The notes under the pieces: generated by a model
Seen by the model: only the letters and a program-made list of their open reading frames with translations
Database searches by the model: none
Told to the model about the DNA's origin: nothing
Shown here: piece after piece, positions 41,512 to 51,068 of the stretch
How the letters are laid out: each line of letters opens with the position of its first letter
Numbering within the stretch: the first letter of the stretch is position 1
Position numbers and translations under genes: made by a program
Source: Physcomitrium patens
Lineage: Eukaryota > Streptophyta > Bryopsida > Funariales > Funariaceae
Assembly (NCBI RefSeq): GCF_000002425.4
Contig: NC_037271.1
Coordinates: 14,419,903 to 14,483,902 of the forward strand
Length of the DNA stretch: 64,000 nt
Direction of reading: 5' to 3'

Positions 41512-42820
41512 TTTTGTATTACGTGCTTTCTTGCTCGGGAATGCGTCGGGCGTCTTGCTGTAGAAGGTAGTATGGAGATTCGCCAATAGTCAAGCAATCT
41601 ATCAGTTTTTTACTACTGGAATATAAACGATTGTAAGAATACACCGTAAATCTATACGGATGCCCTTCGACTGCTTATCGAAGTCCTTTTTGCCCCAGCC
41701 GTTAGGTCTCTAGACATTACAAAGAACCCCAAACAACCCAAACTGTTAATCTTCCATACCCCTTTGTACTTACGATCTTGTATCCACTGACTGTCTTATT
41801 AGATTAACCCAATAAATTTCATTCACTCTGCATACTCAATCCTATAGACACCTTTTTAATCCTTTAATCACAGACGTAACTCGATTTCACAAAACAGTCA
41901 GGAGAGATCACACCCACTTCATTAAAAATCCCGATTCACCATTACAACACTAACTTCAGCAACGATTGCCTCTGTCTTCCCAAAACTCTATGAAGAAGAA
42001 AAATCCAATTCTCTGTCTTTCCTTCCCCGACCCGAAGCATGAAGCTCCTCTCTCTAATTTCCTTGATCTTCAAAAACCTCCCATGAAACCAAACTAGTAA
42101 CCTTCAAAAAAAAAAAAAAAATTGAACCTAGCTCTTCGATCCCAAAAAACCCCTCCCCCTTTGATCTCCTCTTCTCCTAACCTTATCTTCTGAATTTCTT
42201 CAATCTTCCATCTTAGATCCGGAATTGGCTTCCATCGTCAGAGCTTAGATCCGAAATTAGCTCCCGCCATCAGAGCTTTCAAAATGGCATAGAGAATAGG
42301 ACAGATTGAAACAGAATCGAAACCCCGTACTCGGATCCACATTGAGTCGTCCGACCAATTCAGGTCTCATATTAGGTAAGAGGACCCGTAGTAACCTGGA
42401 TGTTCCTGTAATTACTCTGCATTGGGTTGCCCGAACAATACAGGTCTCATATTGGATAAGAGGACCCGGAGTAAGACCTGGATTTTCCCGTAATCAGACT
42501 GCATTGGGTTGCCCGACCAATGCTGGACTCATATTGGGTAAGAGGATCCGTATTAGACTCTCAAAATTAGATCCAATTGGCTCTTCGAACCAGGCTCACC
42601 CGTCGCATGAATTGGTCCTTTCCCTTCCTGCTGACTCCCGTTATTGGAATCGAATGGAGCATTTCAGTATGCTCCAGCTCACTATAACGAGATGACTGAA
42701 CTTGACCACTCAGTATTTGCACTGGAGTTGGTCGTTGCTTCCAATATTCGAGGTAACTGAATATTAATAAAAGTCCCTTTTCTTTATATTTTCACGGTAT
42801 ACTCGTGTTACAACACGACA
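41512..42820 (-). repeat. F3 5' LTR
   Basis: About 1,309 bp; plus-strand ends TTTTGTATTACGTGC (decayed TGTCG) and TTACAACACGACA. The tandem subrepeats with facing ATTGG/CCAAT boxes lie at about 42345-42560. It is followed by the TSD ACGT. Confidence 0.9.
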
Positions 42821-42824
42821 ACGT

Positions 42825-43473
42825 CTCTAACCGTCTTCGGAACCTCCCAAGGCATGATTGCTTCTACTTTCTTGGGGTCCATCTTCAAACCTTCTATAGT
42901 CGCAATGAACCCCAAAAATTCCATCTCCGTCTGGTGAAATAAATACTTTTCTAATTTGGCATATACTCCTCGCTTGCGTAGTTTCTCTAAGACCAAACGA
43001 ACATGCTCCTTATGCTCTTCCTCATTTTTAGAGAATATTAGAATATCGTCTAAGTAGATGACAACAAAATCGTCGAGGTGTTCTCGAAAGATGTCATTCA
43101 TCATATGTTGGAAAACCGCTGGAGCATTGGTAAGACCAAAAGGCATGACATTATATTCGAAATGACCATACCTTGTACGGAATGCTGTCTTCCACTCATC
43201 TCCTTCCTTGATTCGTACTAGATTATAAGCTCTCCTTAGATCAATTTTTGTAAAGATCTTCGCATGTCCAAGTTGTTCTAAGAGACTAAAAATCAAGGAT
43301 AATGGGTAACGATTTTTCTTTGTTACCTTGTTGACGCCTCGATAGTCCACACACATCCATAATGATCCATCTTTCTTCTTCACAAATAAGATGGGTGCTC
43401 TAGCTGATGATTTTGAATGGCGAATGAAGTTTTTGGCTGAATTCTCGTCGATGTACTTTCGCAACTCTGCCAA
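42825..43473 (-). CDS. B reverse transcriptase
   Basis: RT palm and fingers: [60 protein letters not shown], the catalytic [13 protein letters not shown] (YxDD), and [20 protein letters not shown]. The frame is open for 221 codons and is cut by F3 just after [15 protein letters not shown] at 43525-43527 separates it from protease; relatives have CAA (Gln) there. Confidence 0.92.
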
Positions 43474-43524
43474 CTCTGTTTGCGATAGATTGTAGATTGG
43501 ACCAAAAGGTGGTTGTGCTCCTTC

Positions 43525-44190
43525 TTACAAGTCTATGGCACAATCATATGGTCGGTGTTTCGGTAGTATGTCGGCGTTCTTCTTTTGAAACACATCTTCA
43601 AAATCCTTATATTGCTCGGGTATACTTGCTGTTGAGATCTTCTCCTCGGTAGTTGGAGCCGCATAAATGACAAATGGAGTGCCTTCCTTAGATGATCTTA
43701 TAAACACTCTTGCTCCAATGAATAAGGATTTCTTTTTTCGAGGTTTTTTACTAGGTTTTTTCTTGGGTGGTTTTGTGGGAAAAGTCATCTTCTGCAACCT
43801 CCAATCTATCAATGGATTATATTTTTCCAACCAAGAAAGACCAAGAATAATAGGATTTGATGGGGTTCTAATAATATTAAAAATAATATGACTACTATGG
43901 TCTTTAAACGTTACTTCTATAGGTTTTGATTCATGGATGATGCTACCAGACGATAAAGGTCGCCCATCTATGACCTCAACATGAACAGGTTTTGATTTTT
44001 GTACTAAAGGGATCTTATGACGCTTTGCAAATTCTTCGTCTAAAAAACAAGCAGATGCTCCTGAGTCTAGTAGTACTAAGGTTCTCAGTTTTTGAGGGCC
44101 GATAAACAGAGCGATTATAAAACAAAGTGTAGGTTGGGCAGAAAGAAAGGAACCTGATTGTTGTTGGGATATTTCATTTTCCTGTCGCAC
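43525..44190 (-). CDS. B aspartic protease
   Basis: 221 codons with the active site LVLLDSGASACFLDEEFAKR (Asp-Ser-Gly), then IILGLSWLEKYNPLIDWRLQ, the retropepsin C-terminus, and a lysine-rich linker (KPPKKKPSKKPRKKK) before YKDFEDVFQKKNADILPKHR and CAIDL, where RT begins. The plus-strand frame within it is a shadow. Confidence 0.9.
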   Translation of the reverse strand: MRQENEISQQQSGSFLSAQPTLCFIIALFIGPQKLRTLVLLDSGASACFLDEEFAKRHKIPLVQKSKPVHVEVIDGRPLSSGSIIHESKPIEVTFKDHSSHIIFNIIRTPSNPIILGLSWLEKYNPLIDWRLQKMTFPTKPPKKKPSKKPRKKKSLFIGARVFIRSSKEGTPFVIYAAPTTEEKISTASIPEQYKDFEDVFQKKNADILPKHRPYDCAIDL

Positions 44191-44195
44191 GGTTC

Positions 44196-44804
44196 CTACT
44201 GTGGCTGGGCATCCTTGTTTTCCTGAATAAATACTCCCCTAGTCTTGACTATGCCTCGATTTTGCTTTTTGGGGCAGTTTCTGACTTTGTGGCCTTCTCC
44301 ACTGCAATACAAGCATAAATTTTCTTCCATACGTCGCTTTTTTTCTTCTACAGTAAGAGATTTGATATGTACCACATCAATTTGCATGTCTTCCATCTTT
44401 GAATGCGAATTCACATCGCTTGTCGACATAGTTGGAGCATGGTAAATTGTATGTTGTCTTGAGCCTTGATCTTGGTGACATTGGAATAGGCGATTATCGC
44501 ACTTCACAGCTTGGCTAATGGCTTCATTGAGCATTCGTGGATTAGGAAGAGTTAACAGCAAATCCTTCACATCATCTCTTAAATCCCAATAGAATTGACT
44601 CATCAACGCTTCTTCATCCCAATTGATGTCGCATACTAATTGCCTGAAATCCGAAGCATAGACTGATGTAGAACGCATCCCTTGTCGTAGCGACCGGATC
44701 TTTGTTGTAGCCCATCGAATCTTATCGTGTTCACCAAATGCTTTCGTAAATGCTTCCAAAAAGGTTTCGAAGTTGTTTAATATAGATGATCGTTTCTCAA
44801 ACAA
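44196..44804 (-). CDS. B Gag C-terminal half with zinc knuckle
   Basis: 202 codons: retrotransposon gag domain (FETFLEAFTKAFGEHDKIRW, ASDFRQLVCDINWDEEALMS, FYWDLRDDVKDLLLTL) and one CX2CX4HX4C knuckle CLYCSGEGHKVRNCPKK near its end. It joins the N-terminal half across a TGA at 44814-44816 where TGG (WFDP) is expected. It lies just upstream of protease. Confidence 0.9.
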   Translation of the reverse strand: MFEKRSSILNNFETFLEAFTKAFGEHDKIRWATTKIRSLRQGMRSTSVYASDFRQLVCDINWDEEALMSQFYWDLRDDVKDLLLTLPNPRMLNEAISQAVKCDNRLFQCHQDQGSRQHTIYHAPTMSTSDVNSHSKMEDMQIDVVHIKSLTVEEKKRRMEENLCLYCSGEGHKVRNCPKKQNRGIVKTRGVFIQENKDAQPQ

Positions 44805-44813
44805 AGGATCAAA

Positions 44814-45221
44814 TCATGATAGAGCTTGTCCCGTAAGTAAGGTTCCAACAAGCCCAACACGTGACTCCTCCGTTGGATATCTTTCGAGCTGTAAAATTGT
44901 TATCAACCTGATTTGATTGACGAATCCTTGAAACTTGGAACGTGTTCCATCAAACTTATCTGGAAGGCTAATTCGAGGCTCCTTATGTTGTAGAACTAGT
45001 GGTTCTTGTCGAACCTGAGGTAAAGTTGTTTTTTCAAGTGCTGAAATTTGAGGCTGGTGTAGTTTAGATTGTGCTATCCCAGATACTCCATCATTATGAA
45101 GCCTTGCCACCACTCCTTCAATCTCTGCAATTCTTTGTGATAACGTAGCGAGGGCATTCATAATAGCATCTAACTTAGACTCCAAACTTTCTGTCATACT
45201 AATGTCTTGACCTCTGGCCAT
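44814..45221 (-). CDS. B Gag N-terminal half
   Basis: 135 codons from ATG 45219-45221: MARGQDISMTESLESKLDAI, a heptad stretch (MNALATLSQRIAEIEGVVAR), then LPDKFDGTRSKFQGFVNQIR, a Gag entry motif typical of chromoviruses. It begins 280 bases past the 5' LTR. Confidence 0.87.
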   Translation of the reverse strand: MARGQDISMTESLESKLDAIMNALATLSQRIAEIEGVVARLHNDGVSGIAQSKLHQPQISALEKTTLPQVRQEPLVLQHKEPRISLPDKFDGTRSKFQGFVNQIRLITILQLERYPTEESRVGLVGTLLTGQALS

Positions 45222-45501
45222 TCTAAAAGAAGGACAAAAATGACCCTATAAGAGGCAATATTGGTTTATAGGAAGGTAATCCACAACCTATAAAATGCCT
45301 TAAGAATTTCAAGAAGAGAAGTAATCCACTCTCTCCAAGAAGAATAAGACTCCAATATTGTAACAGAAGAAGTATCAGTTTAGAGGAGGGTAATCCGCAA
45401 CCTCTAAAAAATGCTGGTATACCTTCAAGTAGAGGAGTAATCCACACTCTACTAAGAAAGAACTAGCTCTAATATCTCAAGTTAGTGTAGTCTCGACAAA
45501 C
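45222..45501 (-). promoter_or_regulatory. B leader with a self-complementary primer site and a duplicated repeat
   Basis: The plus-strand bases 45489-45499 (AGTCTCGACAA) lie two bases from the 5' LTR edge. The minus-strand RNA there reads UUGUCGAGACU, complementary to AGUCUCGACAA at the predicted RNA 5' end. No tRNA-type TGG site is present. The rest of the leader holds a unit of about 115 bp in two copies (GGTAATCC at 45275 and 45389). The minus frame 45223-45447 is not a convincing gene. Confidence 0.65.
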
Positions 45502-45971
45502 TGTCACGAACACAAAATACAGACTTAAAATCTAACAAGAAGTTCAAGAAGAAGTGACAGAACTAGATTAAACAGATGAGTACAAGAACAACACTAGAAA
45601 GGTGAATTAGAACTCCAAGAGATGTGTGGTCGAGACTAAAGAACTCTTCAGCCTCGATCCCTATATATACTCCTACTTAAGAAGCTTCTCGAGCTACTTT
45701 TATTAACTAGGAAGCTTCTAGAAGGTTCCAGAGGCTTCCTTTCTAGAAGGTTCTAGAAACTTCTTGAGCTACTTCTATTAACTAGGAAGCTTCTAGAAAG
45801 TTCTAGGGGATTCCTTTCAAGAAGGTTCCGGAGACTTCCCTTCTAGAAGCTTCTAGAAACTTCTCTCTAAAAGGTTCCAGAGGCTTCTCTTCTAGAAGGT
45901 TCCAAAGGCTTGTTTTTTAGAAGGTTCTAGAAACTTCTCTCTAGAAAGTTCTAAGGAATATGTTCCTAACA
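45502..45971 (-). repeat. B 5' LTR
   Basis: 470 bp; plus-strand ends TGTCACGAACAC and TTCCTAACA. TATATATA lies at 45662-45669 and the predicted RNA start at 45637. The heat-shock-like block (45680-45960) is about 115 bp longer than in the 3' LTR, including an added GAGCTACTT(T/C)TATTAACTAGG unit twice, so repeat units changed after insertion. Confidence 0.92.
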
Positions 45972-45976
45972 CATAT

Positions 45977-46700
45977 TCGGGTATAATGACATCCATAGCA
46001 AATAACTTTGCATCCAATAGAGCATCATTTATCGACGCATTACCTAATATATTAGATAAATAGAATAAGTGATCCGCATTGGAAGGTTTCTTGCTGGGTC
46101 GAATGTTAATTGTAAAGTTGAATTCTTGGAGAAGTAACATCCATCAAGCAATTCGTCCACTCAATTGAGGTTTATTTATCATGTACTTAAGTGCATCATG
46201 ATCAACGTGGAATACAAATGGATATCCAAGTAGATAGTGGCAGAATTTTTGTACAAAGTAAACCACTCTGAGGGCTTCTCATTCGATAGTATTATAATTT
46301 CGTTCTATAGCAACGAATTGTCGGCTCGCATAATATATAGGATGTTCTAATCTTTTTTCATCCTTTTGACTGAGAATGGATCCAATAGCAACATTGGACG
46401 CGTTCACATAGACATAAAACGGTTTTGTCCAACTAAGTGTTATAAGAATTGAGACAGATATCAATTATTATTTCAATTCGTCGAATGCAAAAGTACAATC
46501 TTCCGTCCATATTGGACTAGATCTGTCTGACATAGATTTCCTTAACAAGTTGGTTAACTGTTGATAGATAACTCCAAAGGATTCAATAAAACACTGATAG
46601 TAGTTAATATGGCTGATAAAATCGCCCACGCCCATCATCGTATCTGGCTTTGGTAAACCCAAAATACGAATAACTTTATTAGGGTCCATAGCGATACCTT
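45977..46700 (-). pseudogene. C RNase H and integrase start
   Basis: Frames 46279-46464 (TKPFYVYVNASNVAIGSILS, QKDEKRLEHPIYYASRQF), 46468-46689 (RT connection, DPNKVIRILGLPKPDTMMGV) and 45892-46140 (LLLQEFNFTINIRPSKKPSN, ADHLFYLSNILGNAS) are parts of one gene collinear with E 13300-13990. The catalytic RNase H Asp is Asn (VNASN). B is inserted at the CATAT site after IIPEY. Confidence 0.75.
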
Positions 46701-47462
46701 CAACAGAGACAATGTATCCTAATAGCTTCCCCGATGGTATGCCAAATTGACACTTCTTTGAATTTAGAGATATCCCATATTTGTCGCATTAATTCAAACA
46801 GTTATCTGGACATGCTAGATATTCAGCCATTGTGCTAAATGTGTAGAAATTGTCCAGAAATATCTCTATTGATAAACATAGATAATCTTAAAACGCTTGT
46901 GTCATTACCCGTTGAAAAGTAGCCGAGGTATTACATAACTCAAATGGCATTACTTTAGAGGCGAATGTACCATAATCTGTGGTAAATGTAGTCTTCAACT
47001 GGTCCTCTTCAGTAATTTTAATTTGATTATATCCCAAAAATCCGTCTAAAAATGAATAACATTCATGTCCGACCACTGCGTCCAAAATACAGTCTGTAAA
47101 TGGTAACGAAAAATAGTCCTTCTTAATAGGCGCATTTAACTTCCAAAAATCCTGACATATCTTGATTTTTCCATTCTTCTTTGGTACCATCACAATTGGT
47201 GACATCCATGCACTATGCGGAATAGGATAAATAAAATCCACATCGAGAAGTTTATCTAATTCCTCTTTCACTAAAAAAAAATATTTTAGATTAAGCTGGT
47301 GTTATTTTTGACGAACTCGCATAATACCCTCCTCCAAAATAATGCGATGTTCATACATGTTGGCTAGAATCCCTTTCAAATCCGCATACGACCACACAAA
47401 GGTAGATTTGTGACAGATAAAAAACTATTTTTAAGCATCCAATTCTGTACCTATAATATCAG
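46701..47462 (-). pseudogene. C reverse transcriptase
   Basis: 46888-47271 is open: VKEELDKLLDVDFIYPIPHS, SPIVMVPKKNGKIKICQDFW, YSFLDGFLGYNQIKITEEDQ, VMPFELCNTSATFQRVMTQA. The catalytic FLDD region (46790-46880) is damaged. Upstream, SYADLKGILANMYEHRIILE leads in from the protease linker. D2 is inserted at 47463. Confidence 0.78.
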
Positions 47463-48726
47463 TGTCGTATTGTAAAATCTTACAGTATGTAAAAATAAGT
47501 TAAAACATATTATATGTTGATAAATCTAGATGTATGTTAGAGTGGCTAGTAGATTAAATTAAAAGGAGTTGGAATAAAAAACTTTACTTTGTTTCTTTAT
47601 TTCTTTTGATTTTGACATTAAATATATATATATATATATATATAGGACCTAAATGTTTAGTATAAAGCCTTGGGAGAAGGTAGAAGCCTAAAGATGAAGA
47701 TTTAAACTAATAGGAGGTTAATTGAGAGGGATGAAACCAAAGCATGGTTGGATGAAGGTAGAAATAAGGATCTTCATCCCCATTGGTCGAAATCCATGTC
47801 CAATGGACTTTTAGGAGGCTGCCCGCGACCTTGATAAGGGTTTCGGCGACTTAAAAGAGGTCATTAGGAAATCAAAGGCAAGGGTTGTAAAGTTTAGGAT
47901 CTTGGCTACAATTTTTGTGCAAATTTTATAGGGTTTGGAGTTAGGGTGAATAAGTTATAGCCGTTTGAAGTTAAGGTGTCAATTTGAGACCTACTGTTAC
48001 TCTATTGAGTTTAAGAGGAGTCTTACGGAAGCTTTTGGAGATCGGTAGGTGCGGCTGGAAGAGCAACTTCGAGACATACATTTTATGTGAAGAAAATTTT
48101 GCATTTGGAGTTTATGTGAAGGAGTTATAGGGAGTTAAAGACAACGCATTCAAATCAAAGGCAGTAAGTGAGTGGTTTTGTTCAAAGTAGTGTTAGGAGC
48201 CATAACTTGAGTTTTCGAACGAAATTTTGGCTCAAACTTTGGAAGAATGTAAACATTTGTGTTAAGAAGCTATCTATATAAGTTTCATGGCATTTGCACG
48301 TACGGTTTGTGAGATATGAAGAAAATTGTGCGCGGGTATATAAAGAATAGGGTTTGAAGCGATTGTTAGGGTTTTGAGGATATCTCAAGATCTGCGACGA
48401 ATTTGCAGTTGAAATTTGTTGTACAAATTAATAATATCATATTAGTACTTCATGTAAATTTTGATCTTGTTTGGACGGTTGGATCAAGAGTTATGAGCTG
48501 TTGAGGTTCGGGAGAATTTCCACACAAGGATATACAAGGTTTTAGAGTACTTCTACCATAATTTGGATGTTGTTGGTTATTTAAGACTTAAGTATTTGGT
48601 GTAATTGTCCCAAAAGGAGAACTTATGTATATAAAATTAGGATTTCCTTATATTAAGCTTGATTGAGTAATTAGTGACAGCCAAAAGTCCAACGCTTTCT
48701 TGAGGCAAAACCTCTCTATCTCGACA
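47463..48726 (+). repeat. D2: solo LTR (J/D family) in C
   Basis: TGTCGTATTGTAAAATC ... TATCTCGACA, 1,264 bp. Flanks TCAG (47459-47462) and CCGG (48727-48730) fit a CCGG TSD with two C:G to T:A changes, and removal restores the C frame (YAG then IIGTELDA). Bases 47479-48406 are identical to D1 except for the length of the TA run; the distal 320 bp differ at about 6%. Confidence 0.82.
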
Positions 48727-49400
48727 CCGGCATATATTTTAACTAGTTGTAGCATTTCATTGCTGCCCAAGTTAAGGGATTGACACACAGGGTCTTCAAC
48801 AACCTCTAATTTAATTGTCTTCTCCTGATTTGAATATCTAATATTATTTGACATATGAAAACTATCCAATTCTGATTCTAATGTGCTGACTCTATTGACT
48901 ACGGGATTGTTCATCCATTCGATAATAGCATTTTTGGAGTTTGCTGCATCCTCCAGATGAAGTAAATATTCACCAAGACCTCAACATTCGTAGACTCTTA
49001 CCTTTGCTGTTGAAGTATTTTTTCCTATGCCAAATTAGGATGAAGCTATAGCATCGTCATCTTCCTCCGTCGATTGACTCTTGTTGTTCGATGTAAATTC
49101 TGATTCTGGCAATTGAGATTCTCCATGATATTGTACCGGATACATCTATAGAACAATCTTGTCATGGCCTTTTTCAATTATCGATGTGCCTCGGCCCCAA
49201 TCGTTCTTAGCTTTGGCTTGATAAAGCCAAGGTCTGCCTAATAAAATGGGATACGATAACGTAGAATTCTATAATCAAAATATAATATAATCGATTTTTT
49301 ATGTCAATCCCGTAATTATAGTGGCAATATTACGTAAGATTTCCATTGGCTTTATCCGACTATGATCTGCCATTCGCAAGACCAATGTTGTAGGTAGCAA
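48727..49400 (-). pseudogene. C protease end and RT linker
   Basis: It carries the protease C-terminus and the TLTIEKG.DKIVLQMYPV block (about 49130-49200), matching A 9353-9420. At 49190-49215 the sequence is uninterrupted where A holds the small LTR element. The frame 48648-48914 gives MNNPVVNRVSTLESELDSFH and LGSNEMLQLVKIYAG, a helical linker before RT. Confidence 0.6.
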
Positions 49401-49900
49401 TTACTTTAGATCCAAGTCCTCCATTTTATCCGTGTTCATTAAATTCACACTGGAGCCACCATCGACTTGTACCCTTGGAATTAAAATATCATCGATTGAT
49501 ACATCGATTGTTGGTGCTCCTGAATCTAGGTTTAAGCTAACTTCATGAATTTCTTTTGTGCGAGATCTTTGTCGTATTAATACTAAATTTAATGTAAATC
49601 GACATTCCGGTGCTACAGCCAAAAGTTGCTTCATTGTAATTGAAGGCTGAATAATATCCAAATCCTTCAGAATGTCATAGGATTCCATATTGAGAGTAAT
49701 TTCCAATACTCTTTATCGTTTCATTGGTTTCGATTTTACTCCGTTTGGCAGCAATTCTTTCTTGGTGATTGAGATTGTCACTTGTAATTTTGCCAACTTT
49801 TCTACTACTAAAGGTTCTTTTAATGTGTAAGATCTTTTATTGGACTGTACAAGTATTGATACTTAGTCAGTTTAAGAAATTAGAATAATTCCTGTTTTAT
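49401..49900 (-). pseudogene. C aspartic protease
   Basis: The open frame 49401-49706 reads SYDILKDLDIIQPSITMKQL, LNLDSGAPTIDVSIDDILIP, VQVDGGSSVNLMN. VDGGSS is the likely Asp-Gly-Gly active-site form of the lineage, intact here but mutated in A (VDGRSS). Upstream it runs into the linker after the zinc knuckles. Confidence 0.75.
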
Positions 49901-51068
49901 TTATTCGCTCGATTTCCATTCCAGCCAAACCTATTATTCATTTGTACTTGATTGACATGCCACGAAGTTGGTTGGATCATTATCTGGTTATTGAATTATT
50001 GTTGTTTCTATAAATTCCAATAGTTGGTAGTAATATGCTTGCCTCCGCAAAAGGTACATTGTATAGTCATTTGGGGTGGTGAAAGATATTCTGTTAGTAA
50101 ATGACCTTGTTCCTTATAATTGTTGCACCAGACATTGGGACGCATATTGGTTGGTTTATGCATCTTTTTCTTATTTTTTGCTAAGTTGACACCCAGTTCC
50201 TCCATTTTTTTTATCAAAGTTATCAATAAAGCCTCATTTGGATCCTTTGGTCCAATTTTACTTGATAACTCTTTCACAAGTACTATTTTTTGATATGGGG
50301 AGTATAGAGAATATGGAACTGTAGATGTTGGTGGTATGTTCTATAATAGAACAGTATTCACTACTCCTTGCAGATTAACACTAAGGTTTGTACCATAATC
50401 CAGCATTCTTAGATAATTGCTCTCAATTTCACTCTAGCTTGGTATTGGATAACCTGCTTGAGTGAAAATCATTGTAGCTCTAGTGGTTAAGAATTGATCA
50501 TAGTAACATTCTTCCTACACCTTTGCTCATGCTAGTGAGGAAGCAATAGTGGTTGGTTGGGCCTCCTTCACAAATAACTTTAATTCTATTGGGTAAAGTT
50601 TGTTAACTAATATGGACAAAATAAACAAATTAGGCATTTGGTTATTTGGCCATTTACTAAAAATATTTGCTACTCGGCCATAATATAATTGTACCACTTC
50701 TCTTGGTACCATTTTGCTATTCATCAATCTTTTCCTAAGTCGCTCTTCAAATCCAATTGGTCGAAAATGGATTCAAAATGCCTCTAAAAGTAGGTAATGG
50801 AGCCACGCTAGTTGTGCGATCTCCCGCCGCACCCATTTGGACTGCAATTGGAATTGTTAGTCCTCCTGACGCCATTGAATTTTCTGTTTCACTGAACTCC
50901 ATTTTAAAATAATCACTGCTTCTCCTTATTCTGATTTTTGGACTCTCAGTGCTCCTAGATTTACTATTATTTTTTGCAAATAGTTTTATAGATTGAATTA
51001 CAGGTGAAAATGTCAGATTTTGATATATTTTGAATTAGTCTTTATTGGCAAGTGAAGGAGATTAGGAA
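49901..51068 (-). pseudogene. C gag with zinc knuckle, 5'-truncated
   Basis: Zinc region at 50008-50277: RPNVWCNNYKEQGHLLTEYL (first knuckle damaged) and CTFCGGKHITTNYW. Capsid piece at 50527-50727: MNSKMVPREVVQLYYGRVAN, IFSKWPNNQMP. The start (50800-51060) reads FKMEFSETENSMASGGLTIP, as in A 4390-4440. The first part of gag is missing because the deletion that ends the 5' LTR falls at 51069. Confidence 0.7.

Larger units (their letters stand above)
25548..42820 (-). mobile_element. F3: divergent Ty3/gypsy element of family F
   Basis: LTRs at 25548-26884 (3') and 41512-42820 (5') are flanked by the 4-bp TSD ACGT (25544-25547 and 42821-42824) inside the B RT. Minus-strand order: tRNA-Trp-type PBS, gag, [solo LTR F4 with F1 inside], zinc knuckle, Gag C-terminus, linker, RT, RNase H, integrase, polypurine tract. 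The protease segment is deleted (about 440 bp at 30650). RT reads FLDE instead of FLDD and integrase has Lys in place of the catalytic Glu, so this copy is dead. Confidence 0.9.
22571..45971 (-). mobile_element. B: chromodomain Ty3/gypsy element (Tf1/sushi/Tcn1-like), nearly complete
   Basis: LTRs at 22571-22925 (3') and 45502-45971 (5') are flanked by the perfect TSD CATAT (22566-22570 and 45972-45976). Minus-strand order is leader, gag with one zinc knuckle, protease, RT, RNase H, integrase with GPF motif and chromodomain, small 3' ORF, polypurine tract, LTR. Without the inserted F3 (25548-42820) the element is about 6.1 kb. Four in-frame stops break gag-pol, each explained by one C:G to T:A change. 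The B integrase and chromodomain look like the Tf1/sushi and Tcn1 chromoviruses rather than seed-plant CRM, Tekay, Reina or Galadriel. Confidence 0.92.

Noticed and set aside
18126..48726. D1 and D2 as the two LTRs of one large element
   Set aside because: The outer flanks (TCGT and CCGG) do not match, no PBS or polypurine tract lies beside them, and removing each separately restores the reading frame of C. They are independent solo LTRs.
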